Assembly: GCA_937871685.1 (NCBI GenBank)
Contig: CALMOL010000490.1
Span: 1 to 23,792 of the forward strand
Direction: 5' to 3'
DNA: 23,792 nt
From: an uncultured Verrucomicrobiota bacterium
Lineage (GTDB): Bacteria > Verrucomicrobiota > Verrucomicrobiia > Chthoniobacterales > SZAS-18
The notes under the pieces were generated by a model. It worked only from the letters and a program-made list of their open reading frames with translations. It had not been told where the DNA came from and made no database searches. Of the stretch, positions 9,017 through 15,995 are shown piece after piece (within the stretch, counting starts at the first letter, position 1; each line of letters begins with the position of its first letter). The position numbers and the translations under genes were made by a program.

Positions 9017-10951
9017 ATGCCCACTCGCTCTGACGCCTCCGCCGCCCAAGCGCTCCGGCCGCTCGCCCGTGAGTTTCGGACCATTGATGCCGCCGCCGCC
9101 GAGATCGCGCGGTGCGCGGCGGAGATGAGCCTGCCGAAGGGGGCCACGCACGTCATCTCCGACATCCACGGCGACGACAAGAAGCTGCGGCACATCATCA
9201 ACAACGCCTCGGGCACGCTGCGGCCGCTGGTGGAGGGCATGTTCCGCGATCGGATGACGCCAGCGGAATTCCAGGAATTGCTCACGCTGATCTTCTACCC
9301 CGCGGAGGTCGTTGACCGGATCGACGCCGAGCTGGTCGATACCGAAGCGCGCCAAGCCTACGCGCGCCGGATGCTCACGCCGCTCTTCGAGATCGTGCGG
9401 GCGCTCGCGGCGAGGCGCTCCCTGCAGCGCACGGCGGACGTGTTCCCGGCGGACTACCGCGAGCTCTTCTCCGAGATTCTCCACGCTCCGACCACGGAGC
9501 GCGGGGGCGAGTTCGTGGAGGCCATCGTCGCGGCGCTCGCGCGGCGGCGGCGAGCGCTGGCGTTCATCCACTACACCTGCCGCGTGATCCGGAATCTGGC
9601 CGTGGATGAGCTGATCATCGCCGGCGATTGCTGGGACCGTGGGCCGCGCGGGGACCGCGTGGTGGACTATCTCATGCAGCAGCCGGACGTGGCCTTCGTG
9701 TGGGGCAACCACGATGTGGCTTGGCTCGGCGCGTGCCTCGGCCATGAGGCACTTATCTGCCACGTGCTGCGCGTGTCGCTGCGCTACCGTCGGCTCTCGC
9801 AACTCGAGGAAGGCTACGGCATCCCGGTGCAGCCGCTCGAGGTGCTGGCGCGCAAGGCTTACCGTGATGACCCAGCCACCTGCTTTCCCGGCAAAGGCAC
9901 CGGCCAGCGCGAGCCGGAAACCATCGCGCGGATGCAGAAGGCGGCGGCGGTGATGCAGTTCAAATTGGAGGGTCAATTGATCGAGCGCCATCCCGAGTGG
10001 AGGATGGACGGGCGCCGGCTGCTGCACCGCATCGACCCAGCGGGCGGCACGGTGGAGATCGACGGAAAGACGTATCCGCTGCGGGACACGCACTTCCCGA
10101 CGATCGATCCCGCCGCGCCGTATGCGCTGAGCGCGGACGAGCGGCGCTGCCTCGATGCGATCCGGCATTCTTTCCTTGCAAGCCACGCGCTCTGGCGGCA
10201 GATGCGCTGGCTGACGGCGCGTGGGCGCATGGTGCTCCGGCGCGAGCAGTGCCTGATCTTCCACGGCTGCCTCGCGGTGGATGCGCAGGGCGAGTTCCTG
10301 CCGATGCCGATCAACGGGAAGATGCTCGCGGGGCGCGCGCTGTTTGCGGAAATTGAGCAATCCATCTACCGCGTGATGGATGGCCGGCGCGACGGGCTGG
10401 ACCTGCTTTGGTATCTGTGGAGCGGGCCGGTCTCGCCGCTGTCGGGGAAGGACAAGATCGCGACGTTCGAGGCTGACCTCGTCGCCGATGCGGTGGCGAA
10501 ACATGAGACGAAGAACCCGTATTTCGCGCTGATTCACGAGGGGTGGTTCTGCGAGAAGGTGCTGCGCGAGTTCGGCGTGGATTCCGCGGACGGCCTGATC
10601 GTGAACGGCCACGTGCCGGTGAAGCTGGAAAAGGGCGAGTCGCCGCTGAAGCGCTCCGGGAAGGCCATCACCATCGACGGCGCGTTTTCCGAGGCCTACG
10701 GCGACCATGGCTACACGCTAGTGCTGGAAGCGCAGCGCACTCTGCTCGCCGAGCACTCGCATTTCGAGTCGGTGGAGGCCGCGATTCGCGACGGGGCCGA
10801 CATCATTCCGAAGATCACCGTCCTTCGGGAATGGGATGTCCCGCGACGCGTGGCCGACTCCCAGCGCGGCGACGAGCTGCGCGCGACGATGGGGCAACTG
10901 GATCGCTTGATCGGAGCCTACGAGGCGCATGAAATCGTGTCGGCGGATTGA
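9017..10951 (+). CDS. fbp: Fructose-1,6-bisphosphatase class III
   Basis: Hydrolyses fructose-1,6-bisphosphate to fructose-6-phosphate in gluconeogenesis; cytosolic. The 644-residue length fits the class III (Bacillus-type, FBPase_2) family of about 640-670 residues, which belongs to the metallophosphoesterase fold. Metal-binding motifs are visible in order: DIHGD at 49-53, GDCWDRGP at 203-210 and WGNHD at 229-233. The C-terminal NGHVPVK at about 528 and DGAFSEAYGDHGYT at about 553 are also family-like. The ATG at 9017 is chosen because it leaves a normal N-terminus of about 45 residues before the first motif; no Shine-Dalgarno precedes it (AAGGAAG lies too far upstream). It is divergent from the delta-60 gene and followed after 64 bp by a DUF433/DUF5615 pair on the same strand. 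Confidence 0.95.
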   Translation: MPTRSDASAAQALRPLAREFRTIDAAAAEIARCAAEMSLPKGATHVISDIHGDDKKLRHIINNASGTLRPLVEGMFRDRMTPAEFQELLTLIFYPAEVVDRIDAELVDTEARQAYARRMLTPLFEIVRALAARRSLQRTADVFPADYRELFSEILHAPTTERGGEFVEAIVAALARRRRALAFIHYTCRVIRNLAVDELIIAGDCWDRGPRGDRVVDYLMQQPDVAFVWGNHDVAWLGACLGHEALICHVLRVSLRYRRLSQLEEGYGIPVQPLEVLARKAYRDDPATCFPGKGTGQREPETIARMQKAAAVMQFKLEGQLIERHPEWRMDGRRLLHRIDPAGGTVEIDGKTYPLRDTHFPTIDPAAPYALSADERRCLDAIRHSFLASHALWRQMRWLTARGRMVLRREQCLIFHGCLAVDAQGEFLPMPINGKMLAGRALFAEIEQSIYRVMDGRRDGLDLLWYLWSGPVSPLSGKDKIATFEADLVADAVAKHETKNPYFALIHEGWFCEKVLREFGVDSADGLIVNGHVPVKLEKGESPLKRSGKAITIDGAFSEAYGDHGYTLVLEAQRTLLAEHSHFESVEAAIRDGADIIPKITVLREWDVPRRVADSQRGDELRATMGQLDRLIGAYEAHEIVSAD

Positions 10952-11015
10952 TCGGCGATCCGTCAGGGACTTGATTTTCCTCGCCATTTTTCAGCGTCCC
11001 TTCAGGGTGTTGCGG

Positions 11016-11243
11016 ATGAACCTTTTGGCGCGCATCACAATGAACCCGGAGCAATGCGGCGGGCGGCCGTGCGTGCGTGGAATGCGCATCCGGGTCAAGG
11101 ATGTGCTCGAACTCCTGGCGGCCGGCGAAACCAACGAACAGATCCTTCAGGATTACCCTTACCTGGAAAGCGATGACATCCGCGCATGCCTCGCCTTTGC
11201 GGCGGCGCAGGCGGACCACGCAATCTTGCGCACTGCCGCATGA
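11016..11243 (+). CDS. DUF433 family antitoxin-like protein
   Basis: A 75-residue protein matching DUF433 along its whole length: the CGGRPCVRGMRIRVKDVLELLAAG core, then an acidic stretch with DYPYLESDDIRACLAFAA. DUF433 proteins have a small winged-helix or HTH-like fold and are usually paired with PIN-like DUF5615 partners in putative toxin-antitoxin modules. I start it at the ATG at 11016 (MNLLARITMNPEQ), not at the upstream in-frame ATG at 10929, which would overlap the fbp coding end and add a non-family extension. Its stop overlaps the next start by four bases (ATGA), typical of a translationally coupled antitoxin-toxin pair. It presumably binds its partner and the shared promoter; that is inference. 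Confidence 0.85.
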   Translation: MNLLARITMNPEQCGGRPCVRGMRIRVKDVLELLAAGETNEQILQDYPYLESDDIRACLAFAAAQADHAILRTAA

Positions 11244-11569
11244 CGTTTCTCGTGGACGCGCAGCTTCCGCCGAAGCTGGCGCAGTGGATTGCGACGCGGG
11301 GTCACTCCGCAACCCATGCGGACGATCAGGGGCTGCGGCACGCCACGGACACGTCGATCTGGCGGCATGCGGAGTCGATGGGAGCGACAATCGTGACGAA
11401 GGACGAAGATTTCGCCCTTCGGTCCATCGGATCACCAAGTGGGCCTCCGGTGGTTTGGCTGCGGTGCGGAAACTGCACCAACGCGATGCTACTCGGATGG
11501 TTCGACACGGCCTTCCCCGAAATTCTGCGGCGATTGGCCAGCGGGGATCGTCTCATCGAGGTGCAATAA
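11240..11569 (+). CDS. DUF5615 PIN-like toxin-type protein
   Basis: A 109-residue protein of the DUF5615 (Mut7-C-like, PIN-like) family. Visible hallmarks are FLVDAQLPPKLAQW at the N-terminus with the first acidic residue (Asp6), GHSATHADDQGL, and VTKDEDFA in the middle, which supply the acidic residues expected of a PIN-type nuclease site. The start ATG at 11240 overlaps the DUF433 stop. RNase activity is predicted from fold membership only; it has not been shown for most DUF433/DUF5615 pairs. It ends five bases before the convergent gene at 11575-12489. Confidence 0.85.
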   Translation: MTFLVDAQLPPKLAQWIATRGHSATHADDQGLRHATDTSIWRHAESMGATIVTKDEDFALRSIGSPSGPPVVWLRCGNCTNAMLLGWFDTAFPEILRRLASGDRLIEVQ

Positions 11570-11574
11570 TGTGC

Positions 11575-12489
11575 TCATCGTCCCGGCAGCCGTGCGTCCA
11601 GGCGGGCGAGGTCTCCAACCACGATCCGCAGGGGCGGAGGCGGGCCGCCATCGGACAGCAGGGCGCCGCACACCCGCTCGCGCACGTCCACGATGAGGGC
11701 GCGGGCGAGGATGCGGTCGTCGCGCACGATCTTCACGGGCATCCCCGGCCGCACGCCGTGGATGCGGCCGATGTTCAGCACGAGCAGCGCGAGGTCGTCC
11801 TTGATGGCGACCACGCTGCCGCCGAACAGTGCCGCGGCGGTGGGCTGGTCCGGCGGCGGCGCGGCCAGGACGGCGAGGTTTTCGTTGGTGGAACGGAGTT
11901 GCGTTTCCAACTCCAGGCGCGCCGCCGGCTCGGCAGAAACGGCTGACTTCGAGTAGCGGAGCGAAGCCTCGGCGAGGGCGAGGAGCTGGTCGGACAATCG
12001 TCGCGTTTCAGCGCGGGCGAGTTCGAGGTCGGACACGGCCTTGAGCAGGCGCTGCTCCAGCACCTCGCGGCCGGCGTCGGGCGCGCCGGCGAGGCCGAGG
12101 GCCTCGATGCGCGACTGGAGGTCGGCGTATTTGCGGCGGAACAGCTCGGCCTCGGCGTTGGCAACCGCGAGGGACTCGCCGAGGGAGCGGAGGATGGCCT
12201 GAATCTCCTCCTGGTTTTGCCGGAAGACCTCGTTCTCGAGGACAAGGTCGCGAAGCTGGAGCGGGGGATCAACGCTTTCTTCGGCCCCGAGGCTTGGCGC
12301 CAGCGTGGAGGGCGTGGAAGCCGGCGTCGCTTCCGGGACCGGCTGAGATTCGTCGGCATCCTGCGCTAAAACGAACCGAGCGAGCGCGATGGCTAAGGCG
12401 GCGATCCCTGCCAGCGGGCGCGGGGCAGGCCAAAAAAAGCCGCCGCGCGCGGAGAGGAACGCTCTCCAGCGGCGCGGCGGCGAAGACAT
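11575..12489 (-). CDS. Membrane-anchored or secreted coiled-coil protein, function unknown
   Basis: 304 residues from the ATG at 12489; a TTG at 12525 and an out-of-frame ATG nearby are less likely. A basic N-terminus is followed by a hydrophobic segment at about residues 26-45 (GIAALAIALARFVLAQ), a signal peptide or membrane anchor, then a Pro/Ser/Thr-rich linker. Residues about 75-190 are Glu/Leu/Arg-rich heptads predicted as coiled coil. The C-terminal 90 residues look beta-rich, with LALLVLNIGRIHGVRPGMPVKIVRD, a pattern seen in C-terminal domains of several envelope proteins. The architecture vaguely recalls MreC (anchor, coiled coil, beta domain), but I see no MreC signature. It begins 52 bp after rpsS on the same strand and may be cotranscribed with the ribosomal genes. 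Confidence 0.75.
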   Translation of the reverse strand: MSSPPRRWRAFLSARGGFFWPAPRPLAGIAALAIALARFVLAQDADESQPVPEATPASTPSTLAPSLGAEESVDPPLQLRDLVLENEVFRQNQEEIQAILRSLGESLAVANAEAELFRRKYADLQSRIEALGLAGAPDAGREVLEQRLLKAVSDLELARAETRRLSDQLLALAEASLRYSKSAVSAEPAARLELETQLRSTNENLAVLAAPPPDQPTAAALFGGSVVAIKDDLALLVLNIGRIHGVRPGMPVKIVRDDRILARALIVDVRERVCGALLSDGGPPPPLRIVVGDLARLDARLPGR

Positions 12490-12541
12490 GGCGGGAACGA
12501 CGCGCGGAAGATCCGCGGCCCGCAAGCATACAGGGCGGCGG

Positions 12542-12820
12542 CTACTTCGACACCTTGGCGGTGTGCGCGCCGTGCTTCTTGAAAGTGCGGGTCAGGGAGA
12601 ATTCGCCCAGCTTGTGGCCGACCATGTTCTCGGTGACGTAAACGGAGTTGAAGACCTTGCCGTTATGGACCATGAGCGTGTGACCCACGAAGTCCGGCGT
12701 GATCATCGAGCGGCGCGACCAAGTCTTGATCGGCTTGCGCGAGCCTTCTTTGGCGGCCTTTTCGACCTTGGCGACGAGCGAGGCCTCGACGAAGGGGCCT
12801 TTTTTGAGGGAGCGTCCCAT
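12542..12820 (-). CDS. rpsS: 30S ribosomal protein S19
   Basis: 92 residues, normal S19 length. Starts MGRSLKKGPFVE and contains the family block IKTWSRRSMITPDFVGHTLMVHNGK followed by YVTENMVGHKLGEFS. Binds 16S rRNA in the 30S head together with S13. It is the last ribosomal gene of the cluster here; the next gene on the strand is not rplV. The leader between rplB and rpsS is long (128 bp) and is mostly a palindromic repeat. No Shine-Dalgarno: the bases before ATG read AACTAACGCATCATT. Confidence 0.98.
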   Translation of the reverse strand: MGRSLKKGPFVEASLVAKVEKAAKEGSRKPIKTWSRRSMITPDFVGHTLMVHNGKVFNSVYVTENMVGHKLGEFSLTRTFKKHGAHTAKVSK

Positions 12821-12840
12821 AATGATGCGTTAGTTATTTT

Positions 12841-12938
12841 GCCACGGAGGCACGGAGAACACGGAGGGAGGATTTTGCCGCCGAGGCGCAGAGGGCGCAG
12901 AGAAAACTGATTCTCCGTGTTCTCCGTGCCTCCGTGGC
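12841..12938. repeat. 98-bp intergenic palindrome between rplB and rpsS
   Basis: Arms 12841-12866 and 12913-12938 are perfect 26-bp inverted repeats built of CACGGAG-type heptads (GCCACGGAGGCACGGAG and its complement); pairing continues outward with one mismatch. The 46-bp loop holds a related GAGGCGCAGAGGGCGCAGAG stretch. It lacks a terminal T-run, so it is not a standard terminator. From memory, dispersed intergenic repeats of this CACGGAG/GCAGAG type occur in many bacterial genomes; this was not checked. Here it sits inside an essential operon. Confidence 0.85.
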
Positions 12939-12948
12939 GAAAGAGGCG

Positions 12949-13797
12949 TCAGGAAACTTTTTGGCCGTTGCGGCGCTGAACGATGAAGCGATCGGTGGGC
13001 TTGTGCTTCTTGCGGGTTTTGAAGCCCTTGGCGGGCTGGCCCCACGGCGAGGTGAGGTGCTGGCGACCGCCGCCACCCTTGGACTTGCCCTGGCCACCAC
13101 CATTGGGATGGTCGATGGGGTTCATCACCATGCCGCGCACGGTCGGGCGGATGCCCAGCCAGCGGGAGCGGCCGGCCTTGCCGCTCTTGACGTTCATGTG
13201 ATCGGTGTTGCCCACTTGGCCCACGGTGGCGAAGCAGTTCTCGTGGACGCGGCGGATTTCGCCGGAAGGCATCTTGAGCAGCGCGTAGCCAGCCTCACGG
13301 TTGGAAAGGACGGCCATTTGGCCGGCGGAACGGGCGATCTTGCCGCCGCGGCCGGGCAGGAACTCGATGTTGTGGACGCTGGTGCCCAGCGGGATGGCCT
13401 TGAGCGGCAGCGCGCAGCCCACCTCGGGCGGGGCATCGGGGCCGGCGCTCACGGTCATGCCGGGAGTGAGGCCGACGGGCCAAATGATGTAAGCCTTCTC
13501 GCCGTCGGGATACTGAATGAGGGCGATGCGCGCGGAGCGGTTCGGATCGTATTCGATGCCGACCACCTTGGCCGAAACGCCGTGCTTCTGGCGCTTGAAG
13601 TCCACGAGGCGGTAGCGCTGCTTGTGGCCACCACCGCGATGACGCACGGTGATGCGGCCATGGTGGTTGCGGCCGCCGCTCTTGCGCTTGGCCTCCGTGA
13701 GGGAGCGCTCCGGGGTATGCTTGGTGATCTCTTCGAACGTCGGCGTCTGCTTGAAACGCTGCGCCGGGGTAAGGGGACGGTAGGTCTTGAGGCCCAT
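12949..13797 (-). CDS. rplB: 50S ribosomal protein L2
   Basis: 282 residues from the ATG at 13797 (MGLKTYRPLTPAQRF); an upstream in-frame ATG at 13860 would add a non-homologous leader and is rejected. Family blocks include RNHHGRITVRHRGGGHKQRYR near the N-terminus, PLGTSVHNIE and RVHENCFATVGQVGN in the middle, and GMVMNPIDHP near the C-terminus. L2 binds 23S rRNA and is needed for subunit association and the peptidyl-transferase region. The His matching E. coli His229 is kept; the following His of the common DHPHGGG motif is Asn here (DHPNGGG). Gaps to rplW (94 bp) and rpsS (128 bp) are wider than elsewhere in the cluster. Confidence 0.98.
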   Translation of the reverse strand: MGLKTYRPLTPAQRFKQTPTFEEITKHTPERSLTEAKRKSGGRNHHGRITVRHRGGGHKQRYRLVDFKRQKHGVSAKVVGIEYDPNRSARIALIQYPDGEKAYIIWPVGLTPGMTVSAGPDAPPEVGCALPLKAIPLGTSVHNIEFLPGRGGKIARSAGQMAVLSNREAGYALLKMPSGEIRRVHENCFATVGQVGNTDHMNVKSGKAGRSRWLGIRPTVRGMVMNPIDHPNGGGQGKSKGGGGRQHLTSPWGQPAKGFKTRKKHKPTDRFIVQRRNGQKVS

Positions 13798-13843
13798 AAG
13801 TAGATTGAGTTGTCGGGCGGTGGAAGGTTTTGAGAAGAAGGCC

Positions 13844-13866
13844 GAAGCCTCAGGCTTCAAGCTTCA
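13844..13866. repeat. Short palindromic stretch upstream of rplB
   Basis: GAAGCCT-C-AGGCTTC (7-bp arms, 1-base centre) followed by the overlapping palindrome-like CTTCAAGCTTC in the rplW-rplB gap. Could be a small hairpin in the mRNA leader or part of a dispersed intergenic repeat; no function can be assigned. Confidence 0.45.
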
Positions 13867-13891
13867 AAAAAGCGGAGAAAGGCAAAGCGAG

Positions 13892-14176
13892 TTACGTGAA
13901 CTCGATCTTTTCGCCCTCCTGGAGGGTAACGATGGCCTTCTTCCAGTGGGCGGTGCGGCCAGCATCAGGGCGGCGCTGGCGGCGCTTCTTGCCCTCGTAT
14001 TGCATGGTGTTCACGCTGGCCACCTTCTTCTTGAAGAGGTGCTCGATGGCACGCTTGATCTGCGGCTTGGTGGCGCGCGGAGCGACCTGGAAGACGTATT
14101 GGTTGCGCGTGTCGCCGAGGAGGGTGGCCTTCTCGGTGAGGCGGATGGTATGGACAATGTCGGTCGGCTCAGTCAT
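13892..14176 (-). CDS. rplW: 50S ribosomal protein L23
   Basis: 94 residues, usual L23 length. Shows TEKATLLGDTRNQYVFQVAPRA at 14-35, the KPQIKRAIEHLFKKKVASVNTM helix-strand block, and the basic loop GKKRRQRRPDAGRTAHWKKAIV. L23 sits at the polypeptide exit tunnel and is the docking site for trigger factor and SRP. Starts 23 bp after rplD; the leader CCACCCTTTTACGTCCGACGCC has no Shine-Dalgarno. Confidence 0.97.
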   Translation of the reverse strand: MTEPTDIVHTIRLTEKATLLGDTRNQYVFQVAPRATKPQIKRAIEHLFKKKVASVNTMQYEGKKRRQRRPDAGRTAHWKKAIVTLQEGEKIEFT

Positions 14177-14199
14177 GGCGTCGGACGTAAAAGGGTGGA

Positions 14200-14871
14200 T
14201 CAGGCGGCGGCCACAAGGCGAATCTCGGTCGAGAGGCCGGCCTTTTCGCGGCGTTTGACTTGCACTGTGCGTTGCACGAGCACGTCGAAGGCGCCGCGGG
14301 TCATGACGACCTTGCGGTAGCGAAGAAGGTCCTCGGCGTTCACGTCGAGGTCGCGCATGAGACGCACGTGGCCGACGTTGCGGCCGGCGAGGTAGGTGTG
14401 CGGCTGGAAGTTGCCCGACACGATGAGCACTTTGGCAGCATCGGTCACGCGGCCCACGGCAGCGACAAATTCCTTCGTCTTCGGCTGGGCGACATTAAAG
14501 TCCTCCACGAGAAGAATGTTGCCGTCGAGGATCTGGGCGGAGAGGGCCTTGCGCAGCGCGAGGCGGCGGACTTGGTCGTTGACCTTCTTGCGGTAGGAGC
14601 GCGGCTTGGGGCCGAACACCACGCCACCGCCACGGCGGATCGGGGAGCGGATGTAGCCGGCTCGAGCGCGGCCGGTGCCCTTCTGCCGGTAAGGCTTGGA
14701 GCCGGAGCCGGAGACCTCGCCCTTGGTCTTGGTGGAGGCAGTGCCGAGACGGCGCGCCGCCTGGTAGGCGACCACGGTTTCGTGCAGCGCCTGCATGCCC
14801 TTGGTCGGGTCTTCGATGAGATTCAGCTTGGCGGCCTTGGCGGCCTCAGCGGTAAGAACGGTCGCAGTCAT
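14200..14871 (-). CDS. rplD: 50S ribosomal protein L4
   Basis: 223 residues. The extended tunnel loop is clear at about 55-93 (GSKPYRQKGTGRARAGYIRSP, then GGGVVFGPKPRSY), where macrolide-resistance changes arise in other bacteria; KGTGRAR appears wild type. The globular part carries VEDFNVAQPKTKEF, VLIVSG and GHVRLMRDLDVNAEDLL. The order L3-L4-L23-L2-S19 is the classical S10-operon order. In E. coli L4 represses this operon by binding the leader; no comparable leader was recognised here. Gap to rplC 36 bp. Confidence 0.97.
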   Translation of the reverse strand: MTATVLTAEAAKAAKLNLIEDPTKGMQALHETVVAYQAARRLGTASTKTKGEVSGSGSKPYRQKGTGRARAGYIRSPIRRGGGVVFGPKPRSYRKKVNDQVRRLALRKALSAQILDGNILLVEDFNVAQPKTKEFVAAVGRVTDAAKVLIVSGNFQPHTYLAGRNVGHVRLMRDLDVNAEDLLRYRKVVMTRGAFDVLVQRTVQVKRREKAGLSTEIRLVAAA

Positions 14872-14907
14872 GGCGGCGTAACAAAGGGGTTGGGATGACG
14901 GCGAGGG

Positions 14908-15558
14908 TTATTTGGCGGCCGGAAGCGGCTTCTTCCTCGCCGGGCGCACGAATACCCACGCGCCCTTGAAGCCGGGGACGGCACCGCTCACGAGCAGCGC
15001 GTTGTCTTCCTCACGAACCTGCACAATGCGGAGGTTCTGGGCGGTGACGTTGTCGTCGCCCATGTGGCCGGGCATGCCCATGTTCTTCCAAATGCGGCCC
15101 GGGGTGGAGCGGTTGCCGATGGCGCCGTTGCGGCGGTGCGTCTTCGAACCGTGCGCGGCGCCCTGGCCGGCGAAGTTGTGCTTCTTCATGACTCCCTGGA
15201 AACCCTTGCCCTTGGACCGGCCGATTACATCGACGAACTGGCCAACCTGGAATTCGGTCACGTTGATGCTATCGCCAACGCTAGCAGCGGCCTCGTCGTT
15301 CGGGAGACGCCACTCGCGGATGCGCTTCTTCGCGCCGACGCCACCCTTCTTCAGGTGGTGCAGGAGAGGCTTCGTGAGGCGGCTCTCGACTTGGTCGAAG
15401 GCCGCGAGCTGGACGGCGGAGTAGCCGTCGTTTTCCACGGTCTTGCGTTGCGAGACGTGGTTTGGCTCGATGTGGATTACGGTCACGGGCGTGGCGACAC
15501 CCTTGTCGCTATACACGCGGCTCATGCCGAGCTTTTTGCCGATTAGTCCGATGCTCAT
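14908..15558 (-). CDS. rplC: 50S ribosomal protein L3
   Basis: 216 residues. N-terminus MSIGLIGKKLGMSRVYSDKGVATPVTVI is typical. The central loop GKGFQGVMKKHNFAGQGAAHGSK reaches the peptidyl-transferase centre, followed by RSTPGRIWKNMGMPGHMGDDNVT. L3 is an early assembly protein of the 50S subunit. The C-terminus ends in a short basic tail (RPARKKPLPAAK). ATG at 15558; AGGA occurs only 2-5 bases before ATG, too close to act as a Shine-Dalgarno. Gap from rpsJ 81 bp. Confidence 0.98.
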   Translation of the reverse strand: MSIGLIGKKLGMSRVYSDKGVATPVTVIHIEPNHVSQRKTVENDGYSAVQLAAFDQVESRLTKPLLHHLKKGGVGAKKRIREWRLPNDEAAASVGDSINVTEFQVGQFVDVIGRSKGKGFQGVMKKHNFAGQGAAHGSKTHRRNGAIGNRSTPGRIWKNMGMPGHMGDDNVTAQNLRIVQVREEDNALLVSGAVPGFKGAWVFVRPARKKPLPAAK

Positions 15559-15639
15559 GGTCCTAGAGGTTTCGCGGCGTCAACGGGAGAGTCCGCGCGC
15601 CGGAGACTTGGGTATTGGGGTGGGTTGGGAAGGCGCGGG

Positions 15640-15969
15640 TCAGATCTTGATCTGAATGTCCACGCCAGCGGGGAGATTGAGTTTGCGGAGCTCGTCCACC
15701 GTCTTGGCGGTGGGCTCGATGATGTCGAGCAGGCGCTTGTGGGTGCGCACCTCGAACTGATCCATGCTCTTCTTATCCACGTGGGGCGAGCGGTTCACGG
15801 TGAAGCGCTCGATCTTCGTGGGAAGCGGGATGGGGCCGGACACTTTCGCGCCGGTGCGCTTGGCCGTTTCCACGATGTCGATGCTCGACTGGTCGAGCAT
15901 GCGGTGATCGTAGGCCTTGAGCCGGATGCGGATGCGTTGGCCGCCGGTCGCGGGAGCTGGGGATGCCAT
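15640..15969 (-). CDS. rpsJ: 30S ribosomal protein S10
   Basis: 109 residues, a few more than the usual 102-105 because of an Ala/Pro-rich N-terminus (MASPAPATGG). The core is canonical: QRIRIRLKAYDHRMLDQSS, GAKVSGPIPLPTKIERFTV, and SPHVDKKSMDQFEVRTHKR at the 16S rRNA-binding loop. Lies 26 bp after fusA with no tuf between them, so fusA and rpsJ clusters are fused directly. In other bacteria S10 also binds NusB in antitermination. Confidence 0.98.
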   Translation of the reverse strand: MASPAPATGGQRIRIRLKAYDHRMLDQSSIDIVETAKRTGAKVSGPIPLPTKIERFTVNRSPHVDKKSMDQFEVRTHKRLLDIIEPTAKTVDELRKLNLPAGVDIQIKI

Positions 15970-15995
15970 GGGAAAAGTAGTGGGGTGTGGAAGGA

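Noticed and set aside
8492..10708. 738-codon minus-strand frame opposite fbp
   Set aside because: Antisense shadow of the clearly identified fructose-1,6-bisphosphatase; low-complexity Arg/His/Ala-rich translation.
12841..12938. Rho-independent terminator between rplB and rpsS
   Set aside because: The palindrome has a 46-bp loop and no T-run on the transcript side, and rpsS continues the operon, so a plain terminator does not fit.
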